Assembly: GCF_003610465.1 (NCBI RefSeq) | Contig: NZ_RAQI01000001.1 | Span: 868,001 to 932,000 of the forward strand | Direction of reading: 5' to 3' | Length of the DNA: 64,000 bases | Source: Xenorhabdus ehlersii | GTDB taxonomy: Bacteria; Pseudomonadota; Gammaproteobacteria; Enterobacterales; Enterobacteriaceae | Part shown: positions 7,757 through 16,859 of the stretch, in pieces | Layout of the letters: every line of letters starts with the position of its first letter | How positions within the stretch are numbered: the stretch's first letter is position 1 | Notes under the pieces: model-generated | What the model was told of the DNA's origin: nothing | The model's database searches: none | What the model saw: only the letters and a program-made list of their open reading frames with translations | Translations under genes and position numbers: made by a program

Positions 7757-8383
7757 TTATTTATCATAGGTATAAAATTCGAAATGTTGAGTTAATCTAC
7801 CAGTTTCCATAGAGTCACCAAAAATTCCAGTGGATCCATGAAACACTCTGGCCATAATAATTACAGCACGATTAAATCGCATTGGAATTTCACCAATTTT
7901 ATCCCAATTATTATCATCCTTAAAGTATGAAAGAACTCTCTTATGAAAATCATCGCCAACGGTAGGGAATCCTTTACTTTGAATTACAGTTTTATTAAAA
8001 AAAACCTCTCCTGTTTTTTTATGTTTATAAAAAGCAACCCCTCCTTGGCAAAGAACGTTAGGTGTTAGATATATAATTCCTGAATATTTCTGTTGATCTA
8101 CATGGACATTATCTAGACGTTTTTTATTATCATTTGCAACAGCAATGCGAAATTTTCCCTGTGCAAATCCATCCGATTTAGGACAGGGGGCACTGACATC
8201 TTCATTTATGTATGACATGAGAGTATTTCTAACTATTTCCCAATTTCGTTCAGATGTAGCCTCCATTCCTGGATACGTAGCTCCATTTTTTTGTTTATAA
8301 TCAAGTGAAAGTGCATGCTTTCTGATTTCAATGGGATTATGATAAAAATCATCGATTACAATAATACTTTGTGATTTTAACAT
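7757..8383 (-). CDS. DUF6445-like protein with 2-oxoglutarate/Fe(II) oxygenase motifs
   Basis: The N-terminus (VIDDFYHNPIEIRKHALS) matches the 'D-x-FY-x-NP-x-x-VR' pattern of DUF6445 proteins. The 208-aa sequence carries an HxD pair (His94-Val-Asp96 in NVHVDQQKYSGIIYLTP), a distal His182 in ARVFHGSTGIFGD and Arg196 in TGRLTQHFEF. That order fits the metal ligands and cosubstrate Arg of cupin-fold 2-oxoglutarate-dependent oxygenases. GGAGTGAT lies before the start. It is the last gene of the leftward cluster, 82 bases after the acetyltransferase. Inference: it hydroxylates a residue of the peptide, perhaps creating the hydroxyl that the carbamoyltransferase uses. The substrate is unknown and free amino acids are possible. 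Confidence 0.65.
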   Translation of the reverse strand: MLKSQSIIVIDDFYHNPIEIRKHALSLDYKQKNGATYPGMEATSERNWEIVRNTLMSYINEDVSAPCPKSDGFAQGKFRIAVANDNKKRLDNVHVDQQKYSGIIYLTPNVLCQGGVAFYKHKKTGEVFFNKTVIQSKGFPTVGDDFHKRVLSYFKDDNNWDKIGEIPMRFNRAVIIMARVFHGSTGIFGDSMETGRLTQHFEFYTYDK

Positions 8384-8465
8384 TTTATCACTCCAAAATT
8401 AAGAAACACTAATTGCTTTGGGAAAACTAACATGTGTGATTTTTACATTGAAAAAATAATTATAA

Positions 8466-9026
8466 TTAATCTTCAAATACAAAAGAATTCAATACATGAT
8501 CTTGCCATACTCCATTTATCTTAAGATATGATTTGGCATAACCTTCTTTAATAAACCCAATTCGTTGTAATAAATGAGCACATCTATCATTAGTTGGAAG
8601 GTGATTAGCCATTACGCGATGTAGTTGATATTTATTTCTGATATGTTTTAATGATTCTGTTAAAACTTCACGCATCACACCTTTACCCTCAAAACTAGTA
8701 TCAATTGAGAAACCAAGGTGGCATGCTTGAAAAACCCCAAAAACGAAATTAGTAAAATTGATATTCCCAACTATATCTGATGAATTTTTGGGAGTAAATA
8801 CAAGTGAGACTCCTTTATTTTTCTCTTGCAGATTCACAGTTGCTCGAATACGCTTTTTTACTTCATTTAATTCGTAATATTCGTAAGTCCTTAATGGCTC
8901 AAATGGAGCTAATCTATCTTTATTATTCACCAAATACTTCTGAAAGGCATTAGCCATTTCCTCATTGAAGTAGTGAACATCCATTTGTTTTGTACTAAAT
9001 GATGTAATATAATTACTTTTATGCAT
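8466..9026 (-). CDS. GNAT acetyltransferase, RimJ/RimL type
   Basis: RimJ/RimL-like N-acetyltransferase of 186 aa. The acetyl-CoA-binding motif A is seen as CHLGFSIDTSFEGKGVMREVL, followed by a HRVMANHLPTNDRCAHLLQRIGFIKEGY segment typical of the family (the N and S/R residues and the 'GF-x-x-EG' turn). RimJ-like enzymes acetylate protein or peptide N-termini, or confer self-resistance by acetylating a toxic product. AGGAAA lies six bases before the ATG. A 184-base gap separates it from the transporter, so it may have its own promoter with the oxygenase gene. In context it could cap the N-terminus exposed by leader removal, or protect the producer. Confidence 0.8.
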   Translation of the reverse strand: MHKSNYITSFSTKQMDVHYFNEEMANAFQKYLVNNKDRLAPFEPLRTYEYYELNEVKKRIRATVNLQEKNKGVSLVFTPKNSSDIVGNINFTNFVFGVFQACHLGFSIDTSFEGKGVMREVLTESLKHIRNKYQLHRVMANHLPTNDRCAHLLQRIGFIKEGYAKSYLKINGVWQDHVLNSFVFED

Positions 9027-9210
9027 AATATTTTCCTATTAATTGCGTAATTAAGAATGGTTGCTAGGGTTATGTGAAATTAATTAGTGAAACAAATAGT
9101 CATAATAAAATAGTTCCTCAAGAAAAAATATATACTTAAATATTGAGAGCGATAAGTAACATGCTATTGTTATACTCTATAAATTAGTTTAAGTATAGTC
9201 AAAATTATAT

Positions 9211-10545
9211 TTAATTCATTGAATTAAAAACAGAATTTTCAGTATCTATTTGTGGGGTGGTTTTTATATAGAACGTCAAAAGTCCTCCTATCAGTGCAAT
9301 CACTGCTATTTCTAACAAGATATATTGTGCAGGCTCTGCACCAATACCAGTAAAGGTTAAATAGACAGAATAAGCACCATATAATATAATTACAGTACCT
9401 GTTATGAGACTCAAAGAAAAGGCTCGGATTTCCTCAGGTAAGCGAGAAAGAAAATTACTGATCGCCACGTCTTGACCAATAGTCACGGTCGTTCTAAAAA
9501 ACAAAACATACAAAGTTAATGCTAAAATTCCGTTGAAATAAAGATAAAGAAGATAACAAAGTCCTGAGAGTAACATCAAACTGACGAAAGAAATCATAAT
9601 CATCGTATTATCTGAGAACTTTGCTGCTACACGTGGAACTATCACACCTTTAATATAATGAGCTACATCAAATGATATAATAAAAAAAAATAAAGGAATT
9701 AGATAATCTATTTCAACCTGAATTATATTGTATTCTCTGAATTCAGAAATCATGAGATAGGTATGAACATGAATCATAGAGAAATTTAGAAGAATTATTA
9801 CTATAGAAAGTTTCAAAAAAATCAAAAATTGGGTATGTGATAATTCACGCATATATAAAATAAAGTGACGTAATGTACTTTTACGCCTGATGTGATCGTT
9901 CTTTTTTCCGAGATTTTCATGCATACCACTCAACTGAGGAAAACACCATAGCCATATCCCTAAACCAATAAACATTATAGTTGGAATAAATAATATAATT
10001 TCAGCATGTCCTATAGTCCGGTAAAGCACTAATAATAGCAATAAAAAAAGAACAGGAACGATAGAAACAATTTCTTTACCATATCGTTGGGAAAGTAGAA
10101 GTGCTTTTGTACGTAGAGTGCTCTCTTCACCATGTTTAATGATTTGATAATCAATCAAATCCTGTAACATTGCTTGATAAGCACCAGAAATCAAAGACAT
10201 CGCGATGGCACTTAAAAAAGAACTGATAATAAGTAATGTAATTTGATTATTGATATTATCTGCCGTTGCGAGTGAACAGTACAATATAAGTAGGGCGATA
10301 GCACTAAACCAGTTCCCTAAAGCAACTGTTTTAAAATGACCTAATCTATCAGCCAGTAATCCAGAAGGAACTTCAAGGAAGAGAGATGAATAGAATGCAA
10401 TAGAAACACGTAATGAAACCGCTGTACCAAACATACCACCTAAGCTTCCGACTAATAAATGACTAATTTGATTTGATGTTGATTGCATTGCACGCGATAT
10501 GCTATCTAGATAACCTATGTTTTTTAACCAATTTTGATTTTTCAT
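9211..10545 (-). CDS. MFS transporter, probable peptide exporter
   Basis: Integral membrane protein of 444 aa with about twelve hydrophobic segments. The loop between the second and third segments carries the MFS motif A (SGLLADRLGHFKT). It starts six bases after the TfuA stop codon, so it belongs to the same operon. Major-facilitator proteins in RiPP clusters usually export the finished product and give self-protection; import of a precursor cannot be excluded. Codon use is strongly AT-biased like the rest of the cluster. Inner-membrane location is inferred from hydrophobicity. Confidence 0.8.
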   Translation of the reverse strand: MKNQNWLKNIGYLDSISRAMQSTSNQISHLLVGSLGGMFGTAVSLRVSIAFYSSLFLEVPSGLLADRLGHFKTVALGNWFSAIALLILYCSLATADNINNQITLLIISSFLSAIAMSLISGAYQAMLQDLIDYQIIKHGEESTLRTKALLLSQRYGKEIVSIVPVLFLLLLLVLYRTIGHAEIILFIPTIMFIGLGIWLWCFPQLSGMHENLGKKNDHIRRKSTLRHFILYMRELSHTQFLIFLKLSIVIILLNFSMIHVHTYLMISEFREYNIIQVEIDYLIPLFFFIISFDVAHYIKGVIVPRVAAKFSDNTMIMISFVSLMLLSGLCYLLYLYFNGILALTLYVLFFRTTVTIGQDVAISNFLSRLPEEIRAFSLSLITGTVIILYGAYSVYLTFTGIGAEPAQYILLEIAVIALIGGLLTFYIKTTPQIDTENSVFNSMN

Positions 10546-10551
10546 TTCTTA

Positions 10552-11217
10552 TTACTCACATTTGGCCAAATAAAATTTCACTAAATAATCTATTGCTAAT
10601 CTGGCATCTTGTTTTTTAGGGTGCATAGTGTCGTCTTTAAATAAAGAATACAGCTGCGCTATGTCTAAATGTGGAGCAATCTTAAACATGGCATCAATCA
10701 CCCGATCAATGTAGCGTTCGTACCAAATGATTTGTCGTACCAAAGCCATCATCTGACGTTTTTGTAGTGAACTTATCTGCCCTTCTGCCATCAGATAGCA
10801 AGCAATATATTCTATATGCACATAAGAGAGCGTGATTTCCTGATAATTATCAGTATGATATCGCAGAGCCACATCTGCATCTGAGTGGTAATACCCGAAT
10901 AGATATCCCTGAAATATTTGCCCTATTCCTACCATTCCTTGAATGTAGCAGTCTGCAGCGCGCAATGCTCCCATGCTGGAACTACCGAGTAGAATTCCTC
11001 CTGCGTTGATAAAATTTAAGCACTCCACTACAGTAATCGACATATTGCTACCAAAAAGGCCATCTGTAATCAAAACCGGCCTACCACTCCCTGACAGTTC
11101 CAGTAAATCTCCTGTCTGGATTGGTGGGCGAAATTCAATTATTGCGTCATAACGCTGATCACAGGGTAAGGAAGAACCACCAAACACAACTGGTTTTTGT
11201 TTACGAGCAAATAGCAC
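10552..11217 (-). CDS. TfuA-family protein, YcaO partner for thioamidation
   Basis: TfuA proteins work with YcaO enzymes in backbone thioamide formation; published work assigns them release of sulfide from a thiocarboxylated ThiS-type carrier. The 221-aa sequence shows the family core: VVFGGSSLP, ITDGLFG, NAGGILLGSSSMGALRAAD, then GMVGIGQIF and HSDADVALRY. The start is GTG at 11217: GGAGGAAA, overlapping the YcaO stop codon, lies six bases upstream, which implies translational coupling to YcaO. Presence of a ThiS-like and an E1 gene in the same operon supports a thioamidation role. High confidence in family, good confidence in role. Confidence 0.9.
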   Translation of the reverse strand: MLFARKQKPVVFGGSSLPCDQRYDAIIEFRPPIQTGDLLELSGSGRPVLITDGLFGSNMSITVVECLNFINAGGILLGSSSMGALRAADCYIQGMVGIGQIFQGYLFGYYHSDADVALRYHTDNYQEITLSYVHIEYIACYLMAEGQISSLQKRQMMALVRQIIWYERYIDRVIDAMFKIAPHLDIAQLYSLFKDDTMHPKKQDARLAIDYLVKFYLAKCE

Positions 11218-11220
11218 GAT

Positions 11221-12375
11221 TTATTTCCTCCTTCCTGGATTAACATGCCAATCAAATAGCCCTGGGATAATAGCTTTTACCGTATGAAAAGGTACATCGG
11301 GCAGAGATAAATCCGTGATATAAACCTGTTCCTTTCCTTCCTCCGCTAGCTTTTGGGTTAAAAACTCGGTAGCAGAAGCCGGTGTTGTCGGGGCATTCTG
11401 CTCAGTCGATATATTCATCATTTTATAATGCTTGCGAAATAATTCGCGCAGTACGTAGAAACGTGAATGATTAAAGAAATTCTTATCATCATACTTTTTC
11501 TGCTGACGGCTTAAATCTTCTCGTGAAGCTTGTAAACAGACTACTAATCCCTGAACTGCTTCCATTAGCGCAGCATCCAGAGCTAGTGTTTCAGTAAATC
11601 CAGAGGCGGAACCGGCAACCATAAATTTTGGTCCCATATTGGTTGGATCGTATAAAGCTACATAACAAGTCGGTATCGTACCGTAGATACGTAAGGCGAA
11701 ACTTTCATACCCTTTGTCAGATAACGATTGCCATAAAGCTTTTGTCGACGGGTAGTTGATGCTTTCTGGATCTATAATATCTGCACAAATACTCGATAAA
11801 CAGTTTTGGTAAAATAGAGAAGTAATATTGCGTTCAAAGGATTCTAATATAGCAAAACAGATCGCTTCTTCTAAGGTACCACCACACGCCAGTCCCGAAG
11901 TGTGAGCGTGTATATTTACCCGTTGAGTATCTGAACCATGATAAGGAAACTGTACTTCTACAGCAGGTAATAAAATTTTTTTTCCAGTTTGCAACTCGTA
12001 TCCTGGTATCCAGTCTTTGATATCATACTCTGGATCAAATCCCAGTTGCCGCTGTATGAGACGGTCATAATAATACGTATTTTGGTGAACAATCAGATCA
12101 TCACACCAACAAGCACAGTGGCGTTCATAGGCCTCCATTAATGCGCTACAGGTGGCTGTATATAAATTTCGCCCTTTTCCTTGGGTGGTTGATATTTGTC
12201 CTTTTTTCAATGTGGTACGAACTGCATTTACTATACTGATGCCAGCAATATCCACAAATTCACCAACAGAAGCCAAGCGTGAGATTCCCAGTTTCTTACG
12301 TAATGGTAAAATTAATTTCAGTGCCTCTCGGGTAGAGTAACGGCGCAACCCTAATTCAGTGATGGAGATCGTCAC
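11221..12375 (-). CDS. YcaO-domain enzyme, probable peptide thioamidase
   Basis: YcaO enzymes use ATP to activate backbone amides. The 384-aa product contains the expected ATP/Mg-binding blocks: TTQGKGRNLYTATCSALMEAYERH, the AHTSGLACGGTLEEAICFAILESFERN segment with its ExxER pattern, and AALMEAVQ. It ends in GRRK, not the Pro-rich tail (PxPxP) typical of azoline-forming cyclodehydratases, and no E1-like cyclodehydratase partner of that kind is present. Partnered with TfuA this points to thioamide formation. The frame opens at a TTG (12405) but GTG at 12375, seven bases after GAGGAA, is the better start; it overlaps the preceding gene by 20 bases. Predicted substrate is the 40-aa peptide encoded at 18329. 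Confidence 0.9.
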   Translation of the reverse strand: MTISITELGLRRYSTREALKLILPLRKKLGISRLASVGEFVDIAGISIVNAVRTTLKKGQISTTQGKGRNLYTATCSALMEAYERHCACWCDDLIVHQNTYYYDRLIQRQLGFDPEYDIKDWIPGYELQTGKKILLPAVEVQFPYHGSDTQRVNIHAHTSGLACGGTLEEAICFAILESFERNITSLFYQNCLSSICADIIDPESINYPSTKALWQSLSDKGYESFALRIYGTIPTCYVALYDPTNMGPKFMVAGSASGFTETLALDAALMEAVQGLVVCLQASREDLSRQQKKYDDKNFFNHSRFYVLRELFRKHYKMMNISTEQNAPTTPASATEFLTQKLAEEGKEQVYITDLSLPDVPFHTVKAIIPGLFDWHVNPGRRK

Positions 12376-15300
12376 ACTCAAATTCCTCAGTAAAATCACG
12401 TGCAATATTAAGAAATTTCAATCGAACATAGTGCATCACTGCTTTCCTTAGCTCAGGGTTTAACTCATCATATACAGCTTGGGTATCCGCCAGAGACATT
12501 TGCTTCACTAATAGTAAAAGAGCCTGATATAGTGAGGCAGTAATAATTTGATTATTACCTTGGTATTCGTGGCTTATTATATGACGCAGTTGATTTTTCT
12601 CTAGGCTGCTTTTTAAGCTACAACCCGGACTCAAACGTAACAATCCTGAAACTACTTCTGGATTAAACGATGGAGCGAATAGTTCGACTATATAGTCACC
12701 AAATACCACCGCATCAATATGGGTGGAAAGCAACATTTCGATTGCCTGTTCTGCCCGTTCTACGATAGGTTTTCCACGAACATTAAACGATGTATTCAAT
12801 AAAACGGGAAATCCAGAAAGTTTGCCAAATGCGGAGAGCAAAGCATGGATTTCTTCATTATCATTGACAGACACTGTTTGTACACGTGCTGAACCATCTA
12901 CATGCGCGATAGCGGCAAGTTGCTCCCGGTATTCAGGACGAACTGGCAGCACTTCAAGCATATATTTATAGTCACCTTCACCTTCGAAATAACGACTCAG
13001 GTGCTCAGTAGCAACCATCGGCGCAAAAGGACGAAAATCCTCACGGAACTTCACCCAGCGATTGATGAATTTCCATGTATCCATCGAGCAAGGGCTAGCT
13101 AGTATTGAACGGGCACCCAACGCACGTGGACCAAATTCAGACCCTTTAGTACAGGAGTAGTAACCAATGATCTGTCCCGCATGTAACCGTTCGGCTAGTG
13201 TAACAGTATCAATAGGTTTCACTATTACCCTATCAGCAAATAAGTTAAGGGCTCTGGCAATATCTTCATATCTGTAAACTTTTCCCAGATAATCGTGATT
13301 AAAAGCATCACTAAGAATTCGGTTATGCCTTTTATAATAAGCAGCATTAGCGGCACCGATAGAAATACCAGCATCATGTTGAGCTGGGAATAAATAGAAA
13401 TCACGTAATTGAAAGTTCTGACGCACCTTATAGTTCACTACAGAATTTAGAGCAACACCTCCTGTCATGACAAGAGGTTCATTATTAGTTATGTGGTAAT
13501 GCTCTAAGCGAGAAAAAATCCCTTTTTCCAGAACGAGTTGTACCGAAGCGGCCAGATCTGCGTAATCCATCACGTTAAGTGTTTTCTTGCTAAATTTTTG
13601 CTTCCAAGTATAACCAAAAGAAATACCCTGCGGGCTTTCAATCGCAATCTCCTCAGCAAATTTTGGTATACCATAAGGTGCAAGCCCCATTAATTTTCCA
13701 GAAGCGTGCCAAGAATTAAAAACAAGTTGGCTCACAGAGGCATAAGCCTCGCCCAATGAGCGACTTCCAGTTCGAATATTAAATGATGGGCTGTATTCAC
13801 GGGCTAGCAGCGTATATCCATTTTCACAAAAGGTATAATGAGAAACTACATGCAATTCCGGTTTATACTCTTTAAGTCCAGCATTTAAGTACTCAGAAAA
13901 CTCTTGCCCAGAGATGAGTAAATCATTTTGTCCTACGACACTACCTCCGGAACCATCCGCTACCACTACATTTCCTCTGGAAAACTTTGACCCCGACCAA
14001 GCGGCAAATGCGTGACACAGATGATGGCTAACAACTACAGCCTCTGGAGAGAAGGGGTCAAACAACGAAAAATCTGTACTACAAACAGGCTGATTTAGCC
14101 CGATATACTCCGGAGTCATTGATTGAATATTATAGGCAAAACAGCTTACATCTTCCCGCATTAAACCAGCGGCATTCAGACAATAATCTACAGCTAAAGT
14201 AGTATTGAGGGATTGGCTTCCATCGTGTTTGACACGGGTTAAACGCTCAAGCTGAATTCCATAACGAATTTTTCCGTTAATCATCACACAAGCAGAAGCA
14301 TCGTGACTTGCAGAGATACCAACAATAATTTCATCGTCAGGCGCGACAAGTAGTTGCGAGCTAATACATTTTATTACCAGTGTGTTCTGACATGCCACTG
14401 TCACATGATCGAGACGTCCTACAACGCATACTGTAATATTAAGGGGGGATTTTTCAAGCAAATGAGCTGGTATTAATAATGTACCTCTTTGCCCTACAAT
14501 TTCTTGACCATTGATTACGGTTGTCAGGCGTGTTTGTCTGGCAATGGACGCTTGATAAGAAACGACCAATGCAATTTGATTGTTTCTGACGGATTTGTTT
14601 GGAGTAAGCGTAAGCAGTATTTCTGCTTCCTTCGAACGCTCCAAAGGAATACTCCATGTTTGAGGCATGCTTTCTTGCTCTGATACATCATCAAAAAGAT
14701 ATCTACCTTGAAATGCTTGGCTCATGCAAATCATGGCTGCATGTAAAGCATGGCGATCATAGACCATTTGATTTCTTTTTAACCACGAATGAAGTTTTCC
14801 AGCCAGACTAGCGAGATAGACTACTGCCGCAGAGGTACCTTTTGTTGTGGTTAGTGCCCCTTGTTCGTCGTAGGTGGAATAGTCACATTCTTTGACCAAA
14901 AACTCGATATTACCCCATCCTAAGGGTGTCATACCTGGAATACTGCCATTATGGCATAATAATCCTACGCCAATAGTTTCACTGCATGACCCAGGAAAAC
15001 GCTGGCGACCAAAATCATGGCCTACAGAAGCTAAAATATAAGGAGCTAGTGCTTTATCATGGAATGTAGATAATGAGGTATGAATATCTGTAATATATTC
15101 ATCCTCTGGCAGAGAGTATGCATGTGCTTCTATAGGGCAGATGTCAAAACGCTCATATATATGAGTGCGCAACTCTGAATATCCTTGCTCAAACGCATCC
15201 AAGTAGCTGGCTGATATTAAATCCAGAGAGACTTGTGTTGTCCATGGAAAAGATATTTGTGATAAAATATTAGCGATTTTAGCGGTATGATTATGTAAAT

Positions 15301-15388
15301 TATTCTGTTGAGAAACGTCATTAAGCTTGGATAACTGATTTTTTTTAGCACTATCGATAAGAAGAATAGATGTTCTATCATTTTCCAT
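12356..15388 (-). CDS. Fusion: subtilisin-like protease + NodU/CmcH carbamoyltransferase
   Basis: The 1010-aa protein joins two enzymes. Residues about 1-230 look like a compact S8 peptidase: Asp12 in ILLIDS, His34 in HNHTAKIANIL (compare HGTHVAGII), a region SVGHDFGRQRFPGSCSETIGV like the oxyanion-hole block, and Ser186 in TKGTSAAVVYLASLAGKL. The oxyanion Asn is apparently replaced by His124, and the Asp-His spacing is short. Residues about 260-330 form a linker. From about 340 the chain is a carbamoyltransferase of the NodU/CmcH/TobZ type: GISASHDASAC, HHLCHAFAAWSG, LMGLAPYG, GGVALNSVVNY, then the C-terminal domain with GSEFGPRALGARSILASP, FREDFRPFAP and LLNTSFNVRGKPIV. I infer leader cleavage plus O- or N-carbamoylation of the same peptide. 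I know of no described fusion of this kind. Confidence 0.85.
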   Translation of the reverse strand: MENDRTSILLIDSAKKNQLSKLNDVSQQNNLHNHTAKIANILSQISFPWTTQVSLDLISASYLDAFEQGYSELRTHIYERFDICPIEAHAYSLPEDEYITDIHTSLSTFHDKALAPYILASVGHDFGRQRFPGSCSETIGVGLLCHNGSIPGMTPLGWGNIEFLVKECDYSTYDEQGALTTTKGTSAAVVYLASLAGKLHSWLKRNQMVYDRHALHAAMICMSQAFQGRYLFDDVSEQESMPQTWSIPLERSKEAEILLTLTPNKSVRNNQIALVVSYQASIARQTRLTTVINGQEIVGQRGTLLIPAHLLEKSPLNITVCVVGRLDHVTVACQNTLVIKCISSQLLVAPDDEIIVGISASHDASACVMINGKIRYGIQLERLTRVKHDGSQSLNTTLAVDYCLNAAGLMREDVSCFAYNIQSMTPEYIGLNQPVCSTDFSLFDPFSPEAVVVSHHLCHAFAAWSGSKFSRGNVVVADGSGGSVVGQNDLLISGQEFSEYLNAGLKEYKPELHVVSHYTFCENGYTLLAREYSPSFNIRTGSRSLGEAYASVSQLVFNSWHASGKLMGLAPYGIPKFAEEIAIESPQGISFGYTWKQKFSKKTLNVMDYADLAASVQLVLEKGIFSRLEHYHITNNEPLVMTGGVALNSVVNYKVRQNFQLRDFYLFPAQHDAGISIGAANAAYYKRHNRILSDAFNHDYLGKVYRYEDIARALNLFADRVIVKPIDTVTLAERLHAGQIIGYYSCTKGSEFGPRALGARSILASPCSMDTWKFINRWVKFREDFRPFAPMVATEHLSRYFEGEGDYKYMLEVLPVRPEYREQLAAIAHVDGSARVQTVSVNDNEEIHALLSAFGKLSGFPVLLNTSFNVRGKPIVERAEQAIEMLLSTHIDAVVFGDYIVELFAPSFNPEVVSGLLRLSPGCSLKSSLEKNQLRHIISHEYQGNNQIITASLYQALLLLVKQMSLADTQAVYDELNPELRKAVMHYVRLKFLNIARDFTEEFECDDLHH

Positions 15389-15443
15389 ATACTCATTACC
15401 TTTAAATTTGCAATAACCTGATTATCAGCTCTTGTTTGTTTAT

Positions 15444-16277
15444 TCAGAATGAAGGGATAAACGCCATTCGTTGACAAATATCTTCAATATTCTGTAAATC
15501 TGTACGGATCACAATTGGAGTAATTCCCACCCCTAACTCATATGTCACAGCTTTCAGATTTGGGCACTGAGCTAGTGCCTGTTCCAACAGTGGGAAAACA
15601 CTATCAACAATTGGTTCTGAGTGTGTATCACGGTATCTCCATGAATGGTTTGGGTGTACACTCCCCCCAGCAATATGAATTTCGTTCACTGAGGTCAATG
15701 GAAGGCTGGCCAATACATCCAGTGGCTGTAGATCACAATAAATGGCATATGAAAATACGTGGCTAATGTCTAAAACAATATTACAGTCTGTCGCATCAAC
15801 TAGCCGATGGAAAAACTCACCTAAAGCCATTTCTCCGGCAACAATGCTGAAAGAAGGTATTTCCGCAGAAAAAGGGATACTGGAAACAGACTGAATCGTT
15901 TTCACACCTTCAATTGCCATAGAAAGAACGGATTCACAAAGTACTGGTGCAGCAAAATAAGGTAAGTTGTAAGGGCCAATATTCCAAATACCGATATCTT
16001 CCAGACACCAGTATGCCTGAAGAGTCTCACTAATGGCATTTTGCCTTACAAGCACATCAGAGCGTAATCCATCAATACCTGCTGGCTCCATTCCAGAAAA
16101 ATGATGAATGATAGGATATTGAGGATATTTATTACGAAAAGCTTGTGCAATATCCTCATTAGGTATGGCCACGACAGATAAATGACTAATTCCGTTTTGC
16201 GCTAATTGTAATAATTTAGTTAAGTCATAACCATAATTATGTGTATAATCAATTCCTAACCCTACTCGTGCATTCAT
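15444..16277 (-). CDS. DUF692/MNIO-family multinuclear iron oxidase
   Basis: MNIO enzymes bind two or three irons in a TIM barrel and oxidise peptide residues, most often Cys, also Asp or Asn. The 277-aa protein keeps the family ligand pattern: His58-His59 in YPIIHHFSG, Glu139 in SAEIPSF, Asp170 and His173 in VLDISHVFSYA, His201 in NEIHIAGG, a DTHSEPIVDSVFPLL segment, and Glu247 in VTYELG. The start codon overlaps the stop of the upstream 194-aa gene (ATGA), with GGGAGG before it, so the two are coupled and may form a complex, as MNIOs do with a small partner. The nearby precursor has no Cys, which argues for a different target residue. Confidence 0.88.
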   Translation of the reverse strand: MNARVGLGIDYTHNYGYDLTKLLQLAQNGISHLSVVAIPNEDIAQAFRNKYPQYPIIHHFSGMEPAGIDGLRSDVLVRQNAISETLQAYWCLEDIGIWNIGPYNLPYFAAPVLCESVLSMAIEGVKTIQSVSSIPFSAEIPSFSIVAGEMALGEFFHRLVDATDCNIVLDISHVFSYAIYCDLQPLDVLASLPLTSVNEIHIAGGSVHPNHSWRYRDTHSEPIVDSVFPLLEQALAQCPNLKAVTYELGVGITPIVIRTDLQNIEDICQRMAFIPSF

Positions 16278-16858
16278 ACAACCTCCCGACAGGATAATGC
16301 CACTTTGCCACTTTCGTTATGAAAGCGAAGCTTAGCTAATTTATTTTTAAAAATTATTTCCTTGAGAGAATTTATTGTATCTAATTTAGATAGAGTAAAA
16401 TAACGATCACAGTTAATTTCTTCTGTTATGGATTTTTCATTGTTTCTGGAAATTGTAGAACTCCATGGTGAGTTTATCATTCCAGTAGAAATGCCAGAAT
16501 AAATACCATCAATAAGAAAAGGAATTTTTTCTTCTTCCATCAAATCTGCATTTGTATAAACAAAATAGCAAAAGCTTTCAATCAATGTTCTACTATTCCA
16601 ATTCCAGAAACTATCCGAATCACAATATAAATTTACAAGCTTAAGGAAAAAATCCTTACTAAAAAAGCGTGGAGAAAAATGCATATCTGCATAAAGTACT
16701 GTACGTAAATTTCTGCGACGAGCAGCCCGCTCAACTACCAGTCTGTCGTGATCCATTGTAGAATGGATATAATGATACTCTTTTTCCGCACCTGTAATAC
16801 AAAAATGATCACTATATAGTAGTGATACGTAGGCTTTTTGTAATAACTTAGCATCCAT
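16274..16858 (-). CDS. Unknown protein, likely partner of the MNIO
   Basis: No family is recognised in this 194-aa soluble protein. It has several aromatic-rich helices (for example FFSKDFFLKLVNLYCDSDSF and ESFCYFVYTNADLMEEEK), four or more scattered Cys, no signal peptide and no membrane segment. Its start lies inside the end of the ThiS-like gene (AGGAGGATGAA as ribosome site) and its stop overlaps the MNIO start, so stoichiometric expression with the MNIO is likely. MNIOs usually need a separate protein that binds the leader peptide (for example MbnC or DUF2063 proteins). This is the natural candidate by position; the sequence alone does not prove it. Confidence 0.6.
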   Translation of the reverse strand: MDAKLLQKAYVSLLYSDHFCITGAEKEYHYIHSTMDHDRLVVERAARRRNLRTVLYADMHFSPRFFSKDFFLKLVNLYCDSDSFWNWNSRTLIESFCYFVYTNADLMEEEKIPFLIDGIYSGISTGMINSPWSSTISRNNEKSITEEINCDRYFTLSKLDTINSLKEIIFKNKLAKLRFHNESGKVALSCREVV

Positions 16859-16859
16859 T

